Source: Parasponia andersonii
Taxonomy: Eukaryota; Streptophyta; Magnoliopsida; Rosales; Cannabaceae
NCBI GenBank assembly: GCA_002914805.1
Contig: JXTB01000384.1
Location: 308,726 to 372,725, forward strand
Direction: 5' to 3'
DNA: 64,000 nucleotides
Part shown: positions 24,672 to 33,634 of the stretch, in pieces
Layout: every line of letters starts with the position of its first letter
Position numbering within the stretch: the stretch's first letter is position 1
The notes under the pieces: generated by a model
Seen by the model: only the letters and a program-made list of their open reading frames with translations
What the model was told of the DNA's origin: nothing
Databases searched by the model: none
Translations under genes and position numbers: made by a program

Positions 24672-25110
24672 TGTGGTTAGTTGTATCAATTATTTAACTT
24701 ATATATTGCTTGATAGATGTGGATGGTGTGTAGAAGGGAGTGTGAGATGAGGTGTAGTGTAGTGTATAGACTAGTAGGAATGGTTATAAAACGTTGGGTT
24801 AGAAGTTGATGAGATATGTGATAAATTGTTTATTGGCCTTATATTGAAATGTGAGCTGCAGGTGAGGAGGAAAGCTTTAAAAGACCAGTATGTAAAAGGT
24901 AGAAATAGACTAATACTAGAACGTACAAAGCCCTCATCTATCCTATTTATTCAAGTTAGAGTCGGTTAAAGCTCAAAGCCACCTAATATATTTGTGTGGT
25001 TATAAGATGAGTGGGTCTAGAACCTTCTTTTACTAATTATTTTACATGACTGGAGTACTCTAGATAATTCTCGAAATGTGTGGCACATTCTCAACAGACT
25101 GAGACAAACC
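24672..25110 (-). repeat. Possible copia 5' LTR
   Basis: The sequence after the primer site has no coding potential and carries a minus-strand AATAAATA TATA-like word near 24940. No second LTR copy survives in the window, so the outer end (set here at about 25110) is a guess. Confidence 0.3.
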
Positions 25111-25991
25111 ACTGGTAAATAAAAAGGAGAATTAATTTATAAGAACATACTTACCACCAAGCTGTAAACGAGTTCAACCCTGTATGCACAAGTCCTTTCC
25201 CTTTCGGGTAGAAACCTTAGCAACCACCATTTGTTTTTTGGATAATGAAATCAAAGGTTATAAGGTTAGAGATTGGTTTACCTATAACTCCGGGAAATTA
25301 ACTGTACCTTCTCTTTACTAATAATCGAAGTGAAGAAAAATGAATAAATGTCAAACAAATCCATCAAGCATTAAAAATCTCCTATTTGTTTTACAAAAAA
25401 AAAAAAAAAAGAAAGAACACCACCGCATAAAAGCTATATGAGAAGGAGCTCGATACCCTCTTGGAGAAGAAATAATATGGTTCAATAAAACCTACGAAAC
25501 CGAAGCAGTAGTACTTTTATTTTGGCTCGAATTTTTAGTAGATTGACCTAACGTTTATTCGGAAAAATGAGCAAAAATTAAATTGTGTGGGTTGCATGCG
25601 GACACTTGGATTATAGTTTTTGGTACCTAAAACTCGTCCAAAACAAAATTTGATTTGAAGGTTTGATAAGTCTGGTGTGGGCAGATTAAATTATGTTGAA
25701 TCACTCAGGTTGTTTCTATTGGACGGTAGATTTTTCAAAACCCCTAATTAAGGGATCCGTGACTTATAATTCTTCAAAGATTAACTCTCTAGACTAACCA
25801 GATAAAACTTTTAAACATAACTAAAATTAAATAAGTGCAAAATAAATAACAAAAGATTTGGACATTCAATGCCAATCATATTTTACTGACATCTTCTAAG
25901 TAGTTTTACAAATTTACAGTCTTCATAATATCTGACAAACACTAAAGTTACTTATCGTTTTCAAATTTCTAGGTCTACTCGTGGGAACTTC
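25111..25991. other. Intergenic region upstream of CNL gene
   Basis: AT-rich, no ORF, with an A-run at 25389-25405. The last 200 bp resemble the stretch before the second CNL locus: 'ATTCAATGCCAATCATA' near 25866 against 'ACTCAATGCCACTCATAA' near 60399, and TTCTAGGT about 20 nt before both start codons. This is probably the shared promoter or leader. The TTCTAG|GT could be the acceptor of a 5'-leader intron. Confidence 0.45.
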
Positions 25992-28955
25992 ATGGAGGCT
26001 GTAGGAGTAGCTTTTGTTGAACTAGTAAAATGTGTATCAGCTCCCATTGTCGAATGCGTGAAATATCATAAAGGGATCAACAAATACATGGCTACACTTA
26101 AAAAAAGATTGAATGAATTAAATAGCCAAAACGCAGACATAGAAGCTCGAAAAAACGTGGATCTTGTGTCAGGAGAAACAGTGGTGAAGGAAGAAGTTAA
26201 GCTTTGGTTGGAAAGGATAAAGAATATAAATGATGAAATAAAGATTACTGAAGAAAAAGTTGAAAAAGTAAAATTTTTCTCTCGTGTTGATCTCGGGAAA
26301 AGTGTTGCTCGGAAGATAGAAGAGGTTAAAGAGCTCTATGAAAGTGGTCGTAAGCTCCTAGAAAGTAGTTTGGTCATACCACTTCCAGAACGTGGAGATC
26401 CATTGCCAACAATAACGATCGAAGGTAGAGAAACGACGTTCGAAAGAAAAATACAAGAAATATGGGAAAGCTTGATAGATGATGGAGTTACAAAGATTGG
26501 AGTTTATGGTATGGGTGGAATTGGTAAAACAACTGCCCTCGAACATATCAACAATATGATTTTAGAAAATAAGGATAAGTTCGACAGTGTGATTTGGGTA
26601 ACTGTATCGAAGGATTCTGATCTCACGAACTTACAAGAAAAAATTGCACACAAGTTGGGCCTAGACATTTCAAAAGAGGTTGATCAAAAAACGAGGGAAG
26701 GAAAGTTGTATAAACAATTCAATACAAAAAGGAAGTACGTACTCATTCTAGATGATTTGTGGTATGCACATTCTCTCAAAGAAGTTGGAATTCCAGAGCC
26801 TGAGAATGGATGCAAATTGGTATTGACAACTCGTTCTCGTGATGTTTGTAACAAAATGAGTTGTAAACCAATTTTTCAAATAGAGTTTCTATCAGAAGAT
26901 GATGCAATGGATTTATTCTTGGAAACAGTTGGTCGTGATGTTCTTTCTATCGGAAATCTGGAAAAGACACTGAAGGAGATTGTTCAACAATGTGCAGGTT
27001 TGCCTCTTGCAGTTGTTACAATTGCAAAAAGTTTAAAAGGTACTGTTAATCTTTATGAATGGGAGATTGCGTTAGAAAAACTTAAGAAATGTACAAAGGG
27101 ATCTGAATCTGATGCGATAATTGAGAGGTTGAAATTTAGTTATGATCGCTTAAATGATAAGAGACTTCAAGACTGTCTTCTATATTGTGCACTATATCCT
27201 GAAGACTATGAAATTGATAGAGCTTTGTTAATTGAACATTTGATAGTTGAGGAAATAATCGAGGAAAGTAATACAAGGCAATATCAGATAAAGGAGGGTC
27301 AAGCTATGCTAGCTAAACTTGTAAATCTCTGCTTATTGAATAATGTGGACAAATATGCAAGATATGTGAAGATGCATGATTTGGTAAGAGACATGGCACT
27401 ACGGATTACAAGTGAAAGCCCTCGATTTTTGGTCAAAGCAGGTTTGGGTTTAAAAACCATACCAAATGAAGAAAACTGGAAAGGTGATACTCTAAAGGTT
27501 TCATTAATGGACAACAATATATATGATATTCCTCCTAGTTTTGAACCACCGAAGTGTCGTAAACTTTCGACATTGTTGCTTTGTAAAAATACTTTAAGGA
27601 GTATTTCAGATAATTTTTTTCTTCACATGAAGGGGCTTTGTGTTCTTGACTTATCTTACACTAGAATTGCGAATTTACCAGAATCAGTCTCAAACTTGGT
27701 GAATCTTACTGCATTGTTGCTAAAAAGATGTGAAGAGTTGAAATATGTGCCATCTTTAGCAAAACTCAAGCGTTTGAGGAAGTTGGACTTTTTTGAAACA
27801 GGAGTCATTGAAGTTCCCCATGGTATGGAGATGTTGGTCAAATTGAGATATCTGGATTTCAGTTTGTGCAGATTAGAATTTATGCCTGATGGAGTTTTAC
27901 GCAAGCTTGTAAATCTCCAATATCTCTCACTTATGTTTTTGTCTACAACACCAAGAATAAAAGGTGAGGATTTGGCATGTCTCAGAAATCTGGAGACTTT
28001 TCATGTCTTAATAGATGACATCAACAATTATAATGTATGTGTTAAATCTTTGGAGAATAGGGGACTCACCAATTACATATTCATTTGTCAATCACAATTT
28101 TCTCAAGAATATCTTTCTTGGATTGTACATAGTAGTGGAGGCGATAAATTTGTGTATTTAAGAGAATGCAAGCTGAGTGAAAGCATATTACTCCCTGAAG
28201 ATGTCGAGAAACTAAGAATTGAGAAGTGCAACGTCAAGGTAAGCCGCCTATATGAACTTGTGCCGTTCAACGTTACAACTAAGTTGAGGTGCCTTGAGAT
28301 TAAGCATTGTCAACTGACAGAATATTTGTTTTCTTGTCTGTATTCCTACAACTCTCGTCTTCTTCAAAATCTTGAGAGATTGGATCTTGATAAGCTGAGT
28401 AACTTAAATGGGTTGTTTGAGACAGAGAAATTTGGAAGCCCTCAACTTGGCTTTTTTTCCTCTCTTAGATACTTGAGAATACATTACTGTAACAACCTCA
28501 AGAAACTTTTCATACTGGATAATGCTTCTATCCCAAGTCTGGAAGAGATTTTTATCAAAAAATGCAATCAATTGGAGGAATTAATATCATCAACAAAATC
28601 TGATGATGAAGATCAAAATCAAGAGAAAGGAGGGACTGATCATCATGCCATTGATCTCCCAAAATTGAGGAGTCTACATTTGTCGAGGCTACCGAAATTG
28701 CATCGTATACCCTTCATTGCCAAGTCCTTGCAAGATGTTTGCATATACGATTGTCCAAATTTGAAAAGGATTGATCCTCTTCTTGACAGAGAACGATGCC
28801 CACCTCTTCAATATGTTCGTATAGATAGAAACATTTGGCGATCGTTGCAGTGGGATTATACTGATGCTAAGAATTTTGTCCAATCCTTTATGGATCCTGA
28901 TGGTTACTCTGGAAGTGGTATGTACTTAACTCTATACGTCTTTCGTTACATGTAA
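25992..28955 (+). CDS. CC-NB-ARC-LRR disease resistance protein (RPS2/RPS5-like)
   Basis: 987 residues in one open exon. Residues 1-150 form a coiled coil (NADIEARKNVDLVSGETVVK, then VKLWLERIKNINDEIK) of the RPS2/RPS5 kind. The NB-ARC core has P-loop GMGGIGKTT at 173-181 (Lys179), kinase-2 LILDDLW with Asp254-Asp255, RNBS-B LVLTTRSRDVC, GLPLAVV from Gly336, RNBS-D CLLYCALYPED from 395, and MHD at 461-463. All are intact. LRRs follow from about 500 to 960 (for example LCVLDLSYTRIANLPESV). CNLs are intracellular receptors that bind ADP/ATP, sense effectors or modified host proteins, and trigger cell death. The start fits the family N-terminus and the paralogue at 60524. A good donor, GTATGT, sits at 28918 near the end, so the last 13 codons may be intronic and replaced by a downstream exon. 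There is no sign of decay, so it is probably functional. Confidence 0.93.
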   Translation: MEAVGVAFVELVKCVSAPIVECVKYHKGINKYMATLKKRLNELNSQNADIEARKNVDLVSGETVVKEEVKLWLERIKNINDEIKITEEKVEKVKFFSRVDLGKSVARKIEEVKELYESGRKLLESSLVIPLPERGDPLPTITIEGRETTFERKIQEIWESLIDDGVTKIGVYGMGGIGKTTALEHINNMILENKDKFDSVIWVTVSKDSDLTNLQEKIAHKLGLDISKEVDQKTREGKLYKQFNTKRKYVLILDDLWYAHSLKEVGIPEPENGCKLVLTTRSRDVCNKMSCKPIFQIEFLSEDDAMDLFLETVGRDVLSIGNLEKTLKEIVQQCAGLPLAVVTIAKSLKGTVNLYEWEIALEKLKKCTKGSESDAIIERLKFSYDRLNDKRLQDCLLYCALYPEDYEIDRALLIEHLIVEEIIEESNTRQYQIKEGQAMLAKLVNLCLLNNVDKYARYVKMHDLVRDMALRITSESPRFLVKAGLGLKTIPNEENWKGDTLKVSLMDNNIYDIPPSFEPPKCRKLSTLLLCKNTLRSISDNFFLHMKGLCVLDLSYTRIANLPESVSNLVNLTALLLKRCEELKYVPSLAKLKRLRKLDFFETGVIEVPHGMEMLVKLRYLDFSLCRLEFMPDGVLRKLVNLQYLSLMFLSTTPRIKGEDLACLRNLETFHVLIDDINNYNVCVKSLENRGLTNYIFICQSQFSQEYLSWIVHSSGGDKFVYLRECKLSESILLPEDVEKLRIEKCNVKVSRLYELVPFNVTTKLRCLEIKHCQLTEYLFSCLYSYNSRLLQNLERLDLDKLSNLNGLFETEKFGSPQLGFFSSLRYLRIHYCNNLKKLFILDNASIPSLEEIFIKKCNQLEELISSTKSDDEDQNQEKGGTDHHAIDLPKLRSLHLSRLPKLHRIPFIAKSLQDVCIYDCPNLKRIDPLLDRERCPPLQYVRIDRNIWRSLQWDYTDAKNFVQSFMDPDGYSGSGMYLTLYVFRYM

Positions 28956-29360
28956 TTGTATCTTTATAAGTAGTTGAATGCTGTGGAGTTTCATATTTGG
29001 TTTGACTTTCTGGGTTAGATTTTTTTTCCTTTTTACTTTCCTTTTTGTGAAGCATCTTCAATTGATTAATTTTCAATTGTAATAATCTGTCATGAATTTT
29101 TCTTCTATTAGAATATAGGTTAATAATTATATATTTTTTTATTTCATATCATAATCAAAGAATTTTTATGTTTCTATACATAAGCATACGCATTGTGGGT
29201 TCATTTTTATTTCTATCTTCTTCTTCTTTTTTATTTTTCTTAAAATATTTAAGACACATTAGATAATTATAATTAATGGATGATACAGTTACAATTTTTT
29301 ATTATTATTATTATCTATTGTTAACTCATACTGGTTGTTGGTTTTGTTTTTACATGATTT
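28956..29360 (+). other. CNL 3' flank or last intron
   Basis: T-rich, non-coding. If the donor at 28918 is used, 28918-29364 is a 447-bp intron ending in a T-rich tract and TTTAAAG. If it is not, this is 3' untranslated sequence; several AATAA-like words and T-runs are present. Confidence 0.4.
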
Positions 29361-30088
29361 AAAGAAGAAGTAGAAGAATTAGAAGGGGAAAAAGGAGGAG
29401 GAGAAGAAAACGAAGAAGAAGAAAAAGAAGGAAGAAAAAGGAAAGAAGAAAAAGGTAAAACAAGAGAACTAAAAGAAGAAATAAACGAACAAGGAGAAGA
29501 AGAAAGAGAAGAAAAAGAAGTAGAAGGAGAAGGAGAAGAAGAAGAAGAAAGAGAACAAAAGGAAGAAGAAGGAGAAGGAGAAGAAGAAGATAAAGAGAGA
29601 GAGAAAAAAGAAGAAGGAGAAGGAGAAGGAGAAGGAAAAGAAGAAAAGGAAGAACAAAGCGAAGAAGAAGGAGAAACTGAAGATGAAAGAAAACAAAGAG
29701 AAGGAGAAGAAGAAGAACAAAGCGAAGGAGAAGGAGAAACTGAAGAAGAAGGAGAAGAAGAAGAAAAAGAAGAAAAAGAAGCAGAAGAAGGAGAAAGAGA
29801 AGCTAAAAAAGAAAAAAGAGAACAAAGAGCAGGAGAAGGAATAGAAAAGAAGTAGTAGAAGAAAGAGAACAAAGAGAAGGAGGAGAAGAAGAAAGAGAAC
29901 AAAAAGAAATAGAAGGAGAAAATGAAGAAGAAGAAACAGAACAAAGAGAAGAAGGAGAAAATAGAGAAGAAAGAGAAGGAGAAGGAAAAGAAGAAGAAAA
30001 AGAAAACGAAAGAGAGCAAAGAGAAGGAGAAGGAGACGAAGAAGAAGAACATGAAGATAGCAGAGGAGATGAAATAGAAGATCGCCCC
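29361..30088 (+). repeat. Long GA/GAA-type homopurine tract
   Basis: About 730 bp in which the plus strand is overwhelmingly A and G, in irregular GAA, GGA, AGA and AAA triplets with isolated C and T. It is not a simple exact microsatellite. The minus strand gives long Phe/Ser-rich ORFs that are its complement and not genes. Confidence 0.95.
29365..29855 (+). other. Candidate C-terminal exon, Glu/Lys/Gly-rich
   Basis: Splicing 28917 to 29365 keeps phase and adds a tail beginning EEVEELEGEKGGGEENEEEE, open for about 165 codons to TAG at 29853-29855. After a one-base shift, another frame stays open from 29858 to TGA at 30104 and ends EDSRGDEIEDRPLFIGS. In this frame the T-containing codons read GTA, TTA, ATA, GAT or ACT, never stops, while a neighbouring frame is hit by TAG or TAA several times. 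Purine-rich DNA has few stops by nature, so this is suggestive only. It would give the receptor a highly charged tail. No cDNA evidence is available here. Confidence 0.3.
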
Positions 30089-30106
30089 TTATTTATTGGC
30101 TCGTGA

Positions 30107-30489
30107 ATTATTTCTTACTACTTGACTAAGTACACCTGTTTTAGTAAAATTTGTTCATGAATCAAACAAGAAACAATATTTACATACATTTATTTTAAAA
30201 CATCATTATCAAAGACATTAGACAACATTGACATAAGAACTTATACTTTCCTCTTTAGTTGAATATTTTTTTCTGTACATGGCATTCTAAAGAAGGGGTT
30301 AGGGAGCTAGCAAAGCTTCTACTTATAAGTCTTATAAGTAGCTGGTCGGGTTTGAAAGTTGTATATTAATTAGTAAGAGATCTCCTAAGTGAATCATTCA
30401 CCTCAATAAAACTTTGATAAAAATGACATATTAAGTAAAACTTGCACAACAAGAAATAGAGAAACAAGAGAAACTTTTTATATCTGTTG
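30107..30489. other. AT-rich spacer, no gene seen
   Basis: No ORF or repeat boundary recognised between the purine tract and the copia LTR-like sequence. Confidence 0.5.
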
Positions 30490-33125
30490 ATGTGTAGGTG
30501 TAAAACTGGTATTTTTAGTTAGAATATATTAGATTCAGTCAGTTAACAAAGCCTATGTCAGTAGTTTATTAATTAATTAATTAATTTAGTAGTTAACAAA
30601 GCCTTGAGATTAATGAAGAATTAGTACTTAACATTTAGTTTGATAACAAATTAGTTATGTCAGTTGTTTATTCTATTATCTTGTTACATAATTTTCCGAA
30701 TTTGTTATTTGTAAATGTCCACCTATATATGCACAGATGTCTTCATACCAGAATGTCTCTCTCTTTCATTTTGCTCTCTGCTCTGAATCTCAACTTGGTT
30801 TCAGCTCTACCATTGCCGATTTCTGGTCAGATGTCTTCCGCTTCTAGTTAAAATTCGACCATAGATCCTTCTGAAGCTTTTGCCTTACAGAAATGAACAA
30901 GCACTACCATTTTTTCCAACTCCAGTCCCATTCGCTTTGCGTCTTAATCAAGGAGAAATCATTTTTCTTTCGACCGTTCTCAAATCTTACCAGCTACTCG
31001 TGCTCGTGGTCTTGATTCGTATCTTCTATGGACAAGGCATAGTTTGTTCTCTAATAATCTGGTGATAGAAATCCTCTAATTCAAATGTTGAATCCAGAAT
31101 ACACTTTCTGAATGCAATCAGATCGGTTCCTTATAAGCTGGTTATGCTTGTCTATTTCAGAAGGCATACGTACTCAGGCATGTTATTCAACGGCAATCTA
31201 CAGATGAGATATTTTCAAGTTCTTGAGAGACTTATTTCCACACAGTTGACAGCTCCAGCCTCGTAACTCTGTTTCAAGTTTCCTTGAACAAGAAAGGTTT
31301 GTGGAGCATTATCATCGATAAGAAACATTGTTGATACACTGAGTGCTTATAGTGAAAATTTATATCTCATAAAGAACTAATCATCTATACCCTCGGTGGG
31401 TTTAGTTACTATAATGCGATTGTCGTAAATTTGACCTCTTGAGATGATAATCTTAATTTTGCAATTGTTTTAGTTTATGCTACAGAATCAAGAAATGAGA
31501 TTGGGCCGTCTAACTTCCTCTGTTACCTCTGAGCTACAATCAGCATATTCAAATTTAGCTTTCAATGATAGAGGATATGGTCGAGGTTACAACATTTGGT
31601 TTTATCCTACCAATTATGGCTGAAGTAATGGTGGTTCTAGATGTCATGGAGATGGCCGTGGTGGCCGAAATCCAGGCTGTGGTGGTCATAAGGCACTAAG
31701 ATGCTATTCTCGTTTTAACGTAACTTATCAACCTTCTGATCAAGCAGATTCTGCACACTCTCGGTTGCAACTTCCTTCGGCGAATCAGGTTCTGTGGCAA
31801 ATACATCAGCCTTGAATGATCCACTCTGGTATTTTTATATGGACAACAGAGCCACCAACCTTGTCACTGCAGAGCTGGAAAAACAAAATATAAGTGCTAA
31901 CATTTGGTAATGGTTCTGAACTACCAATTTCACATATCGATTCATCAACCTATTCTTCAAATTCTTATCCTTATCAGTCTTTGTTACAAACAATATCATT
32001 TGAGTTCCTCAAGTTGCAAAATATCTACTAAGCATTTCAAGAGTTTACTATTGGTAACAATGTGATGGTTGAATTTTGACTGATCTTCCTCTTATTTTGT
32101 TAAGGACAAGGTTTCAAGGAAGCTTTTTCTTTTGGATGCTCATAGAAGTGGCCCTCTACAAGCTTTACATTTCTATTCCTTTTCCCAAGTCATGATTCAA
32201 GTCTCAATTTCCTTTTTTGTTCTGTGAATGTTTGTAGTTCTGTTCCTGGTTGTACCAAATCTGGTTTTTGTAACTTTGTTTCTGATTGTAAAACGATCCG
32301 ATTTCACTTGTAATGTTGCTTACAGTAAGTCTGAAGTAGGTACGAATAATGCCAATGTTTAGCCTAAAGACTTGGCCATTCATGAAGTCGAATTTTATAA
32401 AAAGTACTGTCCATTTTTAAATCCTATTCTCAAGTCTAATGAAAAATGAATTATAGTTTTTCTTTGCCCTCGTTTGATTTGAGATCTCTAACCTTTTAGT
32501 ATTGTGACCTCCGATTTGTGGGTTCCATCACCCTAAGTGTACACTGAACGTTTCAAATGCTAGATCCATTTTATTCATGTTTACAGTACATACACTCGGA
32601 TTTTTTCCTTGAAGTCAAAACCCGGAGTCATATCTTCGTTCAATTTGATGCTTATATTGAGAGTTTTTTCAATGCTAAAGTCTTTTTATCTTCAAACTGA
32701 TTGGAACAGAGAATAAATTCCGGTTATGAACGATTTTAAAGAACTTGGCGTGGTGTTCAGACATCCTTGCCCTCATACTCACCAACAAAATGGAAGAGCT
32801 AGCGAAAACACCAACACATTGTAGAACAAGCTAGTTTCCCCTTGAAATAATGGTGGGATTCTTTTTCTTCGGGTATGTCGATACCTAACAAATCATTTAA
32901 CTACACCAGTTTCACAATTCTGCTCTCCATCTGAAACAATTTTTCAGCACAAATTAACCAGATTATATATGTTCCTATTTTCGTTTGCTTTCGTCCTAAA
33001 CAGTCTCATAAGTTGTCAATCTCAACTTCTAATTGTGTTATTCTTATTGGTTACAGTCCATCTCACAAGGGTTAACTATTACAAGTTTTGCGTCCCTTAG
33101 GAAGAATATTTACATAGCTCGGTCA
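30490..33125 (+). mobile_element. Decayed Ty1/copia element, Retrofit-like (plus)
   Basis: An LTR-like region (about 30490-30793; CTATATATGCAC TATA-like word at 30724, CT-rich leader) is followed by a decayed primer site TGGTTTCAGCTC (30796-30807). Gag, protease and integrase relics then run on the plus strand. It ends in the integrase C-terminal part at about 33125; RT, RNase H and the 3' LTR are absent. The start coordinate of the LTR is approximate. Confidence 0.7.
30880..33125 (+). pseudogene. Copia gag, protease, integrase relic
   Basis: Pieces in successive frames: gag start (FALRLNQGEI and RSQILPATRARGLDSYLL, 30925-31030), then a Gly/Arg-rich tail (31600-31690). The protease site follows as WYFYMDNRATNLVT (near 31830, Asp-Ser-Gly changed to Asp-Asn-Arg), then VPQVAKYLLSISR (near 32010) and VALYKLY before integrase. 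Integrase has CPHTHQQNGRA (near 32770, the family's HQQNG..ER motif) and LIGYSPSHKG (near 33050). The order and motifs are those of Retrofit-type copia. It is heavily broken by stops and indels. Confidence 0.75.
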
Positions 33126-33634
33126 GTGAATTAATCCCTTGTATGTCTTCAACTTTTCACTATGAAACAAAGCCCCTTTGTGAAATTGAGCTGGCTCAGA
33201 GTTGGAGAACACAATGCTATGTACCTTACCTTATTAATTTGCATGACAATACTTGTAATTGATACTATTTATTCCCTTTGGCATAAGAGAAGGCCAGGAA
33301 CTATGTGCTTTATTATTCATTTTGATGTAGAGCTTTCACATTTAATATGTCCAAAGTGCTTTAATTAATTAGTATGAGTCTAAGGCATTTTAGTGATGGG
33401 TAGATGCTGATTATGTTTAGTTAAACAGAAAAGCTCTTTCTTTGCCTTTCCTTCAGCAGTCTAATATGTCTAGTAATAAAAAAGTATTTCATATTCACAT
33501 TTAAGGGAATAAATCTAGGGCAAGGTCTCACTTAATTTTTAATTTTTTTAATGATATTTCTGAATATTACATAGAGAATTAAAAAAGACAGAAAATGCCA
33601 GATCCATGGCTAGAAGAGGAGAGGGAAAACCTCA
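33126..33634. other. Spacer with one short ORF, no recognised gene
   Basis: A 68-codon plus-strand ORF (33162-33368) has one hydrophobic run (YLTLLICMTILVIDTIYSLW) but no recognised domain. It lies where the copia RT would begin, and I see no RT homology in it. It is probably spurious. Confidence 0.4.

Larger units (their letters stand above)
5660..25110 (-). mobile_element. Ty1/copia element, split by nested insertions
   Basis: Three separated blocks read as one minus-strand copia element. The gag start is at 24410-24609. The rest of gag, the zinc knuckle and protease are at 13438-14501. Integrase, RT and RNase H are at 5660-8377. The gaps are filled exactly by a hAT-like element (14510-24401) and by Tekay-1 (8378-13437). 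A primer-site-like word (24658-24669) and a probable 5' LTR start (about 24672) lie to the right. The 3' LTR is missing. The coding parts have many stops, so the element is dead. Host genes at 8.4-24.4 kb should not be expected, because everything there is transposon. Confidence 0.8.

Noticed and set aside
29321..30052. Long minus-strand ORFs rich in Phe and Ser
   Set aside because: They are the complement of the purine tract. Low-complexity pyrimidine codons stay open by composition and show no domain.
33162..33368. 68-codon ORF with a hydrophobic run as a small membrane protein
   Set aside because: No homology that I recognise, it lies in the gap after a dead copia, and has no clear promoter or splice context.
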